DNA from: Erythrophleum ivorense
Lineage: Eukaryota > Streptophyta > Magnoliopsida > Fabales > Fabaceae
DNA length: 64,000 nucleotides
Assembly: GCA_026724425.1 (NCBI GenBank)
Contig: JAIUCV010000002.1
Location: forward strand, 9,181,001 to 9,245,000
Reading direction: 5' to 3'
Shown: positions 12,544 to 24,285 of the stretch, piece after piece
Numbering within the stretch: position 1 is the first letter of the stretch
Layout of the letters: each line of letters starts with the position of its first letter
The notes under the pieces: model-generated
The model's input: the letters and a program-made list of their open reading frames with translations, nothing else
What the model was told of the DNA's origin: nothing
Database searches by the model: none
Made by a program: the position numbers and the translations under genes

Positions 12544-15020
12544 TTCTCAATCTTACTTTTTTACCCTACCACTCCTAACAATACAATATGACGATATGCA
12601 TTTCAGGACACTGTTCATTGACCCATTTGCATTTAATTCAGAATATGTTGATGCATCTTTTGGAGATTAAGAATCATCTTTCCAATAATAGAAGGGGTTC
12701 TACACTCCTAACCAACTAATCCCACATATTCAGTCCCCTTAATAGAATTTGAATTTTCAGCCGGCTTGTAATTTCAACAATAATATATTGTTAGATAAAG
12801 AAAAACAAGAAGATGAGGAGGATGAGAAGGTAGAAGAAGAGGAGCACATTTAATAGCACCTTCAGTGACTTAGAAGAAAGCCTCAGTGTGGGACAAAAAG
12901 TCACTATGATTGAACTAACAATTTTTTATATAATTGTGTATTTCTGCATTTAAAATTTTACATTTACTTTTCATAAATGTAAATATTTTTATTTATTTAA
13001 AATTTACTTGTTGTAAATGTATTTAGAATTTTACATTTATTTAGAACTTTATGTCATAGTATTTTTTATTAGTTTTTTTTCATTTTACTAAAATACAATG
13101 AAAATTTTTAAAAAAATTCAAAGGAGATTGTACTAGCTTGGTTCGTTTCCCCTTTATTTTAACCAAAAAAAAAATTGCAATGGACAAAGAGGATGGGGAT
13201 GACCTTGGGCCAAATTCCCTCTGTTTTAATAAAAAGAAAAATTAAATTTTATGCGTTGCGATCTTACCTATGCCATGATCCAATAGAAAAATTAAGTATT
13301 TCAATCAATTACTTTGACGGTTAACTTTTAGATGAATTGTTATTTGTATTGTAGTAATCTAGTTAAAAAGCCGAAGAAAAAGATTGTTAGGAATAAAATT
13401 TTTTACAGTATTCAATCGATACGTTTAAACAATTTTTTTTTTTTTTTGCTTAGTTCATAATGTATGAATTTTGTAAGGATATTAATTTTTCTGATCGTGG
13501 TTTACATGTGATAATACTGTATTATCAAGCAGAAAACAAATTCACTCGCCTCCTCGAATTCTTGAATCTTACGGTCCACGAGGCTAACAATGCACCGCAA
13601 AACGGGATTTTATTGGTTTCGTATTCGTACTCTTCAATATTGGTTTCGTTTCGTAAAGCAAAGATAGTCTTTTTAAAATTAAATTTAGATACATTTTTTT
13701 ATTTTTTTTATTATTAAATTGTTCAATTAAATTATAATTTTAAAAGATGCAATTACATAATATTGAATTATAAAAAATTATACATTTATTTAAAAAAATT
13801 AGACATTTATTGTATTTTAATTAAAAAATTGATAATAAATATACAATAAATATCATATAATTTTTTTCTTTTTTCCTATTAATAAATTAAAATAGATATT
13901 AGAATATTACTATATAAACACGGTTCTTCCATAGAGTTCAATTTGATAGAGGCGCAAATTACTCTCCGTACATTGAATTCCAAACCTTATACAATTTGGG
14001 AGATGAATTAATAAAAAGTCCACATGATATAGGGAACAGTGGAAGCAGGAAGAAGGGCAACAAATCCGCAAAGAAGTTTATAATATTTATTGGTACAACT
14101 ACAAAACGCGGTTTCTGCCCGTAAGTGCATCCAAAAAATAATTGCAGCAAAGCATTCTTACAAAATTTGATTTGATCCAGACCTTGATGTTTTAAATATT
14201 TCTCACTGTTCCATTGTGGATTTCTAATGTGAAGCACTACAATAGATTGAACAGAGTCTTCCATGATGCTACTTGGACTGGGACTTATCCATGCAAGTGG
14301 CAGAGATATTATATCTTTGTAAACTTCCCTTTTTCTGTTATTTTTTTAATCCTTTACTGAAAGTGATGTCTGAATCAATTCATAATTGGGTCTATAACAT
14401 TACAAAGTGCAAACTGCAGCAAACTTAATTACGATTGTTGGGGTTAAATATCCGTTTAATAAGGTATTGGTCTAAATTTTAAGATTGAAGTGTGTTTAAC
14501 GTCTTGAATTCAATTTTTCACCCTTCGTTCTTTCCCCACTCTCTCACTCTAGATGATAGATCTCTTTAGCATTGAGGAAGGAAATCCTTTTAAGTGTTCA
14601 TTGGGTGGGGAACATGACTACAGAGTACAGACCAAGCCTCGGAGAAAGGTATTATCTAGTTTTTAAAGGACAAGATGAAAGTCATGCTGCTAAAAGATTC
14701 ATTGGACCACTTGATTTCCTCAATGCTAAAGATAATAGCAGGAGACGGAACCAAACATAATTAAAAAAACTTGATTTCAGGTCTAGATTTTTAAATACCA
14801 GTCACTGTGGAGTGTTTAGGACTAGTAACACAGCACTGTCAACCATGACAGTTAACGTGATGGTTCTCTGTATATTCGCCCCGTTATCATATTCAATTTC
14901 ATATGCCAGCCTTGGGATCCATAATGTCAATCAGCTACATACAATTATCAGTATTATTTAATTGCTATAATTCTACCACACAATGGCATTCAAGTTATTT
15001 ACAAGGTTGCTGTATGATGC
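12544..15020. other. Intergenic region; no gene recognised
   Basis: AT-rich. A 101-codon minus-strand open frame (13959-14264) and a 62-codon plus-strand frame (14572-14760, upstream of the CML gene) have fairly normal base composition. I recognise no family in either, and neither has flanking splice signals that build a longer gene. They might be remnants or untranslated exons. Confidence 0.4.
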
Positions 15021-15027
15021 ATCCAAC

Positions 15028-15034
15028 TATAAAA
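15028..15034 (+). promoter_or_regulatory. TATA box of the CML gene
   Basis: TATAAAA in the context CTATAAAAG, 157 bases before the ATG at 15191. This would leave a leader of roughly 130 bases. An ATG at 15049 could be a short upstream frame, but it probably precedes the transcription start. Confidence 0.55.
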
Positions 15035-15190
15035 GTAGGGTACTTTGATGAAAATATTCACCATACTTGTTGCTTGTATCACACCAAGTTTAGACTCTAG
15101 CCATACTAAAATCTTGCAGTAGCTTCCTATAATTCAGTTCTTGGCTTTCATTCCATTTTGTTAAATTCTGTTCTTGGCGTGTTGCCACAA

Positions 15191-15748
15191 ATGGGGATAG
15201 CAGAAGCATGCTCTAGATTCATTGGAGACTTTTTACAAGCTTTTAAATGTTCACAACAAAGCTCAAAGCCTCAACTTGATCACAGTCATCCTCCCTGCGA
15301 GCCCCAGAATGTGCTTAAACTTGATGACAAGATGGTAAGTGCTCTCACCACTGTCTTTGGTATGGAAAACAACGGAAGAATCAAAAAGGAAAATGCACGG
15401 CGAGTGGTAGAGAAGCTTGGTTTGCTTTATGGTTCTGTGGAGGATAAGCCCTCTGGATTTGAGTTTCCTGGCCATGGGGGCTTAGAAGATGATGAAGTGC
15501 TGGTAGAAGAAGTGCTCAATGGATTGGAAGATATGTCAAAGCGCACCGAGCTATTACGCGAGGCCTTCAAAATATTTGATGAGGATGGGGATGGATACAT
15601 AGATGCAATGGAGTTAAAGAGGGTTCTGGATTGCCTGGGTTTGGATGAAGGTTGGGACTTGAATACAATTGAGAAAATGGTGAAGGTTGTAGATTTGAAC
15701 TTTGATGGTAAGGTTGATTTCGGAGAGTTTGAGTTGATGATGGGGTAG
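15191..15748 (+). CDS. Calmodulin-like EF-hand protein (CML44/45/46-like)
   Basis: Intronless 185-residue protein. The chosen start, MGIAEACSRF, is the first ATG; the frame stays open upstream only through non-ATG codons. Two well-formed C-terminal EF-hand loops are present. One is DEDGDGYIDAME (residues 130-141) and the other DLNFDGKVDFGE (168-179); both have acidic residues at positions 1, 3 and/or 5 and Glu at 12. A third loop-like segment near MENNGRIKKENA (about 58-69) lacks the first acidic residue and is likely dead. The N-terminal 45 residues are variable. The layout fits plant calcium sensors of the CML45/46 group, which decode calcium signals by binding partner proteins. A TATA box lies upstream at 15028. 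The exact CML number is inferred. Confidence 0.9.
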   Translation: MGIAEACSRFIGDFLQAFKCSQQSSKPQLDHSHPPCEPQNVLKLDDKMVSALTTVFGMENNGRIKKENARRVVEKLGLLYGSVEDKPSGFEFPGHGGLEDDEVLVEEVLNGLEDMSKRTELLREAFKIFDEDGDGYIDAMELKRVLDCLGLDEGWDLNTIEKMVKVVDLNFDGKVDFGEFELMMG

Positions 15749-16120
15749 CAGTTTATTCATTACTATTAATTAGCCAATTATATATTACCTGTTTCCACAA
15801 TTCTCTGAATAAAAATCTGAAGATGGCTTGTTTTCTTTCCCATTGATTCATCTATTTCCTTATTGCATCGCAATCTTGCAGGAGAATCTCATTTGGTTTA
15901 TTCATCATTTATAATTTCTACCTCCCTAGAATTCACACATTTTAGCTGCACAAGAATTGGTGCAATTAGAAAACGCAACTAAATCCTTTTATACAAAACA
16001 AAATACAAGAGAAACCATACTACAAGAGAGATTAGAGAGGAAAAACACGGGACAAAATAGCACCTACTAATCGAATAGAAAAGACTATAAAGTTGGATCT
16101 AATTAGGTGAAGTGAAACAT
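15749..16120. other. Convergent 3' ends of the CML and bZIP genes
   Basis: The CML gene (plus) and the bZIP gene (minus) run towards each other with 372 bases between their stops. The interval should hold both 3' UTRs. An AATAAA signal for the CML lies at about 15808-15813. Confidence 0.5.
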
Positions 16121-19100
16121 TCAACGATATATTTCATTGATACAGCTCATAGCATCACTTATAACTCCAGTGTTGAAATTGCTATTACTGATATCTAAGT
16201 TTCCAAATCCAAGAGATGAACTTTGATCATCAACTGCAACACCAGCATACGAGGCATCATTTCCATGTACAGTAATGGTTGGCGAGACATGTGCCATGCG
16301 ACGCAGGCCAATGGTGTTAAGCTGTGGTGGTGCGTTTAGCTGACTTTGATTCTGAAGAAGCGGGTTGTTCACGGTGGCGAAGGAGCCCCTAGTCACCATA
16401 TCTTCAGCTAACTTCACCTAAAAGTACAAAAAAAATTTATTTACTCCTTCATATTTGTAAGCCCGATTTGAACAACTTTGCTTGCTCTTCTTAATTGTCG
16501 AGATGGGTTAACCACGGGTCTAATTATCAACTTTGCTTGATCTTAATTCTTAACAACACCACTTCCAGTACAAAATCTGTTCTGGGAGATTTTCCATCTA
16601 TAATAATAGCTTCCGGCTATAAATTTAACTCTATCCAACACGATCGGAAATATAACAAGAGTGATATTTATGAAAGAACCTATACCTTGGCTCTCAAAGC
16701 TTCGACATCTGATTTTAGCACCCGGTTATTTGTATCAGCCTCGCGAAATTGCTGACTGGCATCTGTAAGCTGCTTGTACAGGGCTGCATTCTCCAATCTC
16801 AGTTGTTCAACCTGAGAAAGACATTCAAAATTTCATGTTTGAATCTAATAAATCTAATATTCCTTTTTGTTCCCCTGTTTCTCAATAACCCATTGAAGAG
16901 CTATGGTTTTGCTTCCTTCAACCAAGACTTATTAAATAAATGCCCTTGTACTCCCAAAACATTAGTTACTTCACCTGCGACTCAAGGTCAGTCAGATGAG
17001 CTTGTTTTCTTCTTCTCGATCTCCTGGCAGACTCCCGATTAGAAACCTTCCTGAAATAATGATGACCATGTAAGGCAGGGAGGATGAAGACCATCTTTGA
17101 TTCTATCCTTCTTTGGAATGATGAACGTACCTTCTAAGGCGCTTCATATCAATAGGGTTTGTGATCTGTTCACAAGGACCTGCTACGTCATCCTCATCAG
17201 ATTGCTCACGTGAGGAAGCACTGGTAGTTCCTTTTGCTTGATTATCTCCGCCGCTTGGTTGATTAGCTGACACTGGGCTGCAAACTGACCAGTTTGCAAT
17301 TGATCCAAAATGTTAAACTACATCAACTAAACAAGTTTCTTATGAGCTACATCTGTGCTACCATGCAAATATAGGGATGCAAGGCGCATATGGGTGCGTG
17401 ACATGCAAAAGTGTGTACAAGAAATCACAAATATACACGTTGCCCATAGGCTCTGTCATTACCAGCACCACAAATAGACGACTGAGATTCAATCGTAGCA
17501 GAGATAGTTGAATGCTTGGGAGTGGCGTTTTGGAAACAAAGAAGGGAATCTGTTAGTCCCTTACAAGTTGAAAGTCCAGTCACTGCATCCTGCAATTATA
17601 TGAACACCAACATGAGCTGGAATTTAAGGATCAATTTAGTTATATAGCACCATGAGGTCCTCTTGAAGGCTATAATTGACCCAGGAAGAAAAGTTTATCG
17701 CTACATCAAACTTTTTTCTTTTCTTTTATTTTTTTCATTTGACCTCTTCTCTTAGCAGGATATTTTTCTTTTTCTAAAGAGCCCTAGAGAAAGAAACGCA
17801 TGAGAGGATAGGCCATACAAAGAAGCATCAAAATATCCCTTCACCAGCCCTTCAACAGTTCAACATCAAAAACAGAGGCCCCCTTGGCTTAGATTGTGGC
17901 CAATAATGTTAGGGCTTTATAAAACAATAACACAAGGGATGGCTGATTCCATGTTTTTAAATCACTAGATTAGAAATATCTTATCTACAAGTCGGTGAAG
18001 AAGCAGGAAAAGGTTTGAGATTTTTTTACTTTAGATAAAGGAGGAAGAAAGAAGTTGTTAGGTATAGAGACATGCGTCTTAATTTCATTTAGTGGATGCT
18101 CCCCTTTCCTTCTGCATCTACCAAACAAAGCCTTTAGTATGGTGATTGATATTATTCGCTCATAAGTAACGGAATCCAATTTCTTTTTCCTTCGTGTTGT
18201 TCATCTTAAGTCTATAGTGGATGAAATATTTCAAGGAGTCGCGTGCAAATTCACTCCAATAATTTAACAAGCTTTTCATCAACATGAATTAGTGGGAGCA
18301 AGTATTATGCATATCATGATAATCCACTAAAGACAAAGTCTGTCCATGTTTGATAAACAATAACATAAATCATTTTAAAATAATTGAAAAGAACAATTAT
18401 ATTTTTTTAATATCAATAATTCATTATTAAAAAAATTTAAACTTTTCACGCTCTTTAATGTTTTAAACGAAATCTTGCACGCAGTTGTCCTTTTTTTTTT
18501 AATATGAAATGACAGAAAAATATTAACAAGAAAATAACAAATAGTTTCAATTTCATTTGCAGCATGCCTTCTATAAATATTCCTCGAACAATTTATGTGT
18601 GAACACCAAAAGCGTTAGTTTTGGTAGGTTCAATCTACTCCAATCAGCATGTCTTGCTCCTGAAGACGTGTCCTTTCCCCAGTCATCTTGCTCGTGAAAA
18701 CATGTCCACCTAGAAGGCACTGTCTACACATTTATTTAATTTAATTGTTACTTTATTAAAATAAATTTTATAGGAATAAACGTCAAGTAAAGCAAATTTC
18801 GAAGCAAGTTGAACCATAAACAAAAGTCTGCAAGTTAATTGACTGAAACAAGAAAGTAGTTACAGTTTTATTTTTAAGTAAGAAAAATCAAAGAGGCCAA
18901 AATTATTAAAATTACTTTTTTTTTTTAATTTTGCTTTTAGTTTACTGCGTTTTTGGGAAATGAGCAATTCGTGGTAGCCTGAGGGTGGTGCCACTTCACT
19001 AGGGTGAAACTACAAGGGGAGCCACGTCATCAAGCCGCCCAACCGCAGACGACGTGGCAAAAAAAGGCTCTCGAACGTACTTATTTTTCTGATACAGCGA

Positions 19101-19383
19101 GCGTTCCTAAGTGAGAGAAAGCACTAACCGAATTTGGGAAAGCGACGTCGAGGTCATCGGAGCAAACGGTGCCAAGAAATGGGTCCGTCTGGGCGAAACT
19201 TTGGTCTTTTTTACACCAAGGTTCGCTGGGTTTCACGTCCTCGTCGTTCACCGATCCCAACGCCTTCTTCAGATACTCTTCCCATTCCAACTCCGGTGGC
19301 GTCCGTTTGAAGTCGCCGTGCAGAGACAGAGATTGAGTAGCAGTGCAGGCAGACAGGACATCGGCCTGTTCCGTCTCCATCAT
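16121..19383 (-). CDS. BZIP9: Group C bZIP transcription factor, bZIP9-like (Opaque2/CPRF2 family)
   Basis: Six exons on the minus strand: 19129-19383, 17463-17589, 17131-17284, 16975-17050, 16686-16811 and 16121-16417. Together they give 344 residues with GT-AG introns and matching phases. The basic region (residues 183-195) is NRESARRSRRRKQ, with N183 and R191 as the N-x7-R DNA contacts. Zipper heptads fall at L201, L208, L215, A222, A229, L236 and L243. An intron splits the zipper after Q204, as in other group C genes. The C-terminus has SPTITVHGNDASY and ISDAMSCINEIY, the pattern I know from bZIP9. Group C factors bind ACGT boxes, pair with group S1 bZIPs, and adjust amino-acid and sugar metabolism. 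For exon 3 I used the acceptor at 17284/17285; a second AG 7 bases downstream would break the frame. Intron 1 is 1539 bases. Confidence 0.92.
19021..19058. promoter_or_regulatory. Paired ACGT (C-box/G-box hybrid) elements as an inverted repeat
   Basis: GCCACGTC at 19021-19028 and its exact reverse complement GACGTGGC at 19051-19058, separated by 22 bases. The pair lies in intron 1 of the bZIP gene, 71 bases after exon 1. CCACGTC/GACGTGG are typical group C bZIP binding sites, so autoregulation is possible. That role is inference. Confidence 0.5.
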
Positions 19384-19453
19384 GCTGGAGATAAAACAGA
19401 GAGAGAGAGAGAGAAAAGGAGGGAAAAGGGAACGAAGGAGGCAAGTGAACGGG

Positions 19454-19461
19454 TATAAATA
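19454..19461 (-). promoter_or_regulatory. Possible TATA box of the bZIP gene
   Basis: TATTTATA on the minus strand, about 71 bases upstream of the ATG. Read on the plus strand it is the more canonical TATAAATA, so the assignment is uncertain. A GA/CT-rich run lies between it and the start codon. Confidence 0.3.
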
Positions 19462-19632
19462 GGAAAAGCGAAAAGCAAGTCCGTAAATTAATTGTTATTA
19501 TTATTATTATTATAAAAGAAAAAAGATTGGACGGCACATGAGGTTAAAACTTTAGTAGAAAGTTTGCATAAAAAAAAAAACTTTAGTAGAAAGTTGTGGA
19601 CCGACTGAAATTACGAAAGTGACATCAGAAGT

Positions 19633-19638
19633 CACGTG
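19633..19638. promoter_or_regulatory. G-box in the bZIP upstream region
   Basis: Palindromic CACGTG inside AGTCACGTGTAATTACGTGT, with a second ACGT core 12 bases on. It lies 250 bases upstream of the bZIP ATG. Confidence 0.4.
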
Positions 19639-19739
19639 TAATTACGTGTTGGACCCGTGAGGCTCAGTTCATGCCAATAATTGAATGGTGCCGAGGCGGT
19701 CCGGTTCGGGTCCAGTTTTGTTTAGTAATAATATATATT

Positions 19740-22700
19740 TGTGTAATGTTTAAGTTTGATTTTGGTTTTCTTTAAAGTGCTTCACTAAATCTGACTTTAC
19801 TTTTAGTTTTAAAGTTGGTTCTAATTTGGTTCAGTCGAATCTTATTTATAAAATTTGATAAAAAATAATAATAAATTTTTATATTCAAATAACTAATTCT
19901 AAAATACATGTTTAAACCAAATCTAATATCGCACTTACAACTTAAACTTAATTTAAATATAACATCATAAATAAATAAATTAGAGTTGCTTTGTTCTAAA
20001 AATACATATCATATGTTATTTATTATATAATATATTATTATTTATACAATACTAAATATTATAAATTGGGCTCCATTGACTCAATGTGGTTTATAAATCT
20101 AAGCCAAATCCAACTCTATTCTGAAATTAAGATCTATTTTTTTAATCAACCTCAATATTTACACTTCAATATATTATTTCATATGATAGGAGATTAAAAA
20201 AAAAAGAAATAAAACAATACAAGAGAAATTAAAGGAAAGAGAAAATGCATAGATTATCTCTAACTTTGTTGGTATAATAAGAAAAAAAAAAAAGAAAAAG
20301 AAACATTGTCCTACGTTTATTTGATCTCAGTAAAAGAAAAAAAGGAACATATATAAATAAAATGTTAACTTACTTTATTATTTTTTACTTGATTAAATAT
20401 ACTTATTATAAATATAATATATATCTCATTTTTATTTATTTATATTAATATCATTATATATTTATTTATCTTGATTTTAATATTTTTTTCATTGTTTATT
20501 TATAATTGCTTCTTTTTATTTTCAAAGATAATTTTATATAATTTTCAATTACTATATGTCCAAATAGTATATTTTTTAAATTTTCATGACTGATAAATGA
20601 TATTATCAATAACGAACAAAATCTTTAAAATTTTTTTTTTATTTTTTCTTCCTTCCCTCTCTTTCCATCATTCAATGGATGGATAATAAACAATGCACAA
20701 AGGGCAAAGATCCCATATAATTTTTTTTCTTCCCAATTCTTTCCTTTATTTATTTATCTTTTTATGCAAACCAAACAAAAATAAACAAGCCATTAAAATA
20801 ACATATAAGCATTGACTAAACAAGAAAAGCTACTGCATGATGGGGTTGCCGGTCATGGCTTTCAATCATTCATCTTTGAAATTTATGCATAATCATAAAA
20901 ATAATATTTTGACAAAATTTTTTAAAATGATCCAATTGCTAAAAATTCGATTTCCAAAAACTGAAGGCTTGGACCTTCCAAGAAAGTATTGATATTTTGG
21001 CGAATCTGACCCGCTTGTCTCCGAATCTGGGAAGTTCAGTAAATCGCCACGTGTAAAGTGAATTCTGGGTGGGTATCCTTTTGGAATCTGCCCATTTTGC
21101 GGTTGAATTGAATTGATTACTATATATATATATATATATAATCTCTCTAACCAATTTAAAAATTTAGAGTAAATTTATATTAATTTTTTAAAAAATTTAA
21201 CTAAATTTATATCTCATATCTCTTTTATTTTAAACATTATATTCAAATTTTTTAACATTTTGATATATATTACAAAAATTTCTCTTCTAATTTATTTTTT
21301 ATCAAAAATAATTTTTACACAATATTAGACCATAATTTTATTTTTAATATGACAATAAAAATAATTAAATTAATGTTAAATTATATCATAATACTATAAT
21401 ATTATTCATAATATGATAGTAAAAATAATTAAATAATTTATTTTTAAAAGAAACATATATTATGTAAAAGTTAATTTCATTACCATAAAATAAAATAGAA
21501 AGAAATTATTGTAATTTTTAAAATAACTATTATATAAAATATAAGTTCGCTAAACCTTAATAATATTAATTTACTCAAAATTTAATTCAATCGAAAAAAA
21601 GCATTTTTTTAAATTTAAGTTCACATCAGTTGTATATTTAATCAAGTTAAAACAAAAAATTAATAAAAATATAAACAATCATTTGATTTAAGGTCAAAAT
21701 TGAAATAGAAATCACACCAAACAGGCCCAATTGCACAATGGATAATACTGTATGTTGATTGTGATTAATGATGACCTCTTAAGATCCAAAATATATAGTA
21801 GTAAAGTCATAATTGTGGCCACTTAGACATTAATCATTGGGGAAGTGGTGAGGGCAACTATTCTTCAAAACTCCAAAGCACGAATCATCTCCTCATCTTC
21901 ACCTCCAACTTTATACTGATCTCATCCAAAATATAAGAGGGAAATTCACAAATTCTTAATTTTAAGAAATATTTTAATGATTAAATTCTAATTAGGTACT
22001 TGAAACTATATCGAATTTAAATATGATTAAGAACGACTTGGACAAATCCGAATGATGGGCTACTTTGCCCAAAAGACATCCCAAATTCCCATAGATGAAA
22101 AGCAAATTATATATATCAGGTTACTTCTTGACCAAGAGAGCAATATAATAAAGTCTAAAACTTTGTGCAATTAATTCGCAACACATAATGAATACCAATG
22201 AAAAAGAATAAAGGGTACTAAACCAAAAAAGAAAAAGGGTTACCACATCTTTTATTCTTTGTTTTGTTCTCTATGGTTAAGAAAAGAGAACAAAAAGATT
22301 GAAGCATTTGGTACCAAGACATTTGAAGCCACATTTACCACAACTAGGCATACGTCACCACCTCAATCATGCAAAAAGTTCAACATCTTAGACTACAAGG
22401 AGCGGATGAAGCAAGCCACATAATGGGTAGGCATCTAAAAAAGTCTTGTGCTAATAAAATACAATAATGCATAAGGGCGTTGGTTCAACTGTTCAAAAAA
22501 AATGAAAATGAAAAATTTATATTTTTTTATATTGATCAATTATAGAAAAAATTACATAAATTTAGTACACCACGTCTTAACGTAAAATTTAAAAACATTA
22601 AATATATGAGTCAATATTTATATAGCTCTCACCTAGTTTATTTCTCACCATATCTTAAATTCAACAATAAGTTGAAACACCAAATATTCTTTCAAGATTT

Positions 22701-23763
22701 CAAGAATGTTGTTAATGTTATTACAAATAGTCTTAAAATAGCTTATTTTGACTATTATTTACAAAAAATGATAGTAATAATAAAGATAAAATACGAGAAC
22801 CACCCAAAAAGATGAGGATATGATAGAGTTAGAAAACTTTACTTTTTAAAAAGTAAGAAAGGCAATAAATATTGATATGGAAAATGCAGGAAGAGCACAG
22901 GCGTGCAAGGGGCAAGTGGGTGTTTGAGCAACAAAAAGGTGGATTTCTTAAGGTGGAAGTAGGGGGTTAAAGTGATGGAGAATTGATGGGAACAAGCACC
23001 GACCCAAACACAAAAGGTTGGTACTTATAATACAAGCTTTATGGGGTGGTGTCAAAAAAGCAAGTTAGCCCTTGCTTTCTCTCTCAGTTTTAAAAGTGGG
23101 TTATATTAGCTAGCTTTTTGCATTATTTGTTTATTCCCATCATCACTTTCCTAACATCATGCAATAATACCTAACTTTGTAAATATAGATGATCATCCAG
23201 TGGCCTTAAAAGTTAAAGCCGCCATCAAATTTTAGCTTATGCATATATAGTGGGGATGACACTAGTCAAGAGTAGACTAGTAGAAGTGCATTTTGTTGCC
23301 CTTGTTCATTTTAGGTTCACACCATATGCTACATCATTTATTATCGCTAACTGCTTTCTATAGAGTATGATGTGTCTACACTACCTCGCATACACAAGAT
23401 CACACTTGGTGTTCAAATTGGCTTCTTCTTTTTTCCTTTTACTAGATTCTGAATGTTCAAATCCAACGTGCGTTAAGCTACCATTTGTAGCACAAAATAT
23501 ACAAATCATTAAATATATATAAATATTGATATCCATGAGGGAGTCAAATTCCTGAGAACCAACTACTTGATTTTATTTATTTATTTTTAATTTTGTGATG
23601 AATGATTAACTAATAGTGTAGCTTGGAATGAAACGAAAACCCACGAAGTACTGGCACACTTTATCTTTTATTGACGCTTCATTTGGAATGAGGGAGTATA
23701 CATAATGCTATAACGCATCATTCTGTTTTCAGTTTTTATGGTTCATTTGAATAGATGATGAAG
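19740..23763. other. Long AT-rich intergenic region
   Basis: No gene recognised. A (TA)n run lies at about 21122-21141. At about 21162-21590 the ends form a loose inverted repeat (GAGTAAATT... and ...AATTTACTC), which may be a small MITE. The stretch 22860-23110 has more balanced composition but no long frame or known motif. Confidence 0.4.
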
Positions 23764-23768
23764 TAAAA

Positions 23769-24285
23769 TTAAAAGTGAAAGAAATAAAATCACATTTTGT
23801 GTCAGATTTGGATACTTATTTGGATGACGACAAAGTTGGATCTTGATATAATCTTTTATCTTATGTTGTTCTAATCAAGGTCATCTAATAGAACTCTGAT
23901 TATTGTCCATGATGGATAACACCACAATCCATGAAGTCCTTGTTCTCTATGTTTATTTTCTCTTCTTTGTTTAGAAGAGGTTGAAAGAGGAAAAAAGAAA
24001 AGTGAGAGGCATTCACCAACCCCAAATACTTTCATATGATTGCACAAAAAATTGATCCCACACATTAATTTAATTTTTAATTTTTTTGAATGTAAATTTC
24101 TCACTTGATTTGGGAAATAATCAACAAAAGATTTTAAATTTTAATTTTCAAAAATTGAAATTAAAAAAAATAAAAATTAAGTAGCTAACTAATTTAATTA
24201 ATTAATTCTCACTGGGCCTTTTTTTATTTTTAGATTCAAATCAACCCATTATGAGCAACTCAATAATCTAACATCTCTCAATTGT
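23769..24285 (-). repeat. Copia 3' LTR (left copy)
   Basis: Direct repeat of 31035-31560. Shared blocks include AAATAAAATCACATTTTG, ACTCTGATTATTGTCCA, a TTTTATCTTATGT block and TTAATTAATTAATT. Boundaries are good to about 20 bases. Confidence 0.8.

Noticed and set aside
13959..14264. A 101-codon minus-strand frame with Leu/Phe/Pro-rich segments
   Set aside because: No recognisable domain, no splice partners, and hydrophobic runs that arise easily from AT-rich DNA. Kept only as a note in the intergenic entry.
14572..14760. A 62-codon plus-strand frame upstream of the CML gene
   Set aside because: Base composition is gene-like but nothing matches; it could be a remnant or part of a noncoding exon. 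Not strong enough to call a gene.
15158..15190. An upstream extension of the CML reading frame
   Set aside because: It begins at a TTG codon. The first ATG in frame is at 15191 and gives a normal CML N-terminus.
19111..19537. Open frames of 115 codons (plus) and 108 codons (minus)
   Set aside because: Both overlap exon 1 of the bZIP gene in other frames or read through its CT-rich leader; low-complexity composition.
22860..23110. More GC-balanced stretch considered as a plant MIRNA or small gene
   Set aside because: No arm pairing of useful length and no match to miRNA sequences that I know; no long frame.
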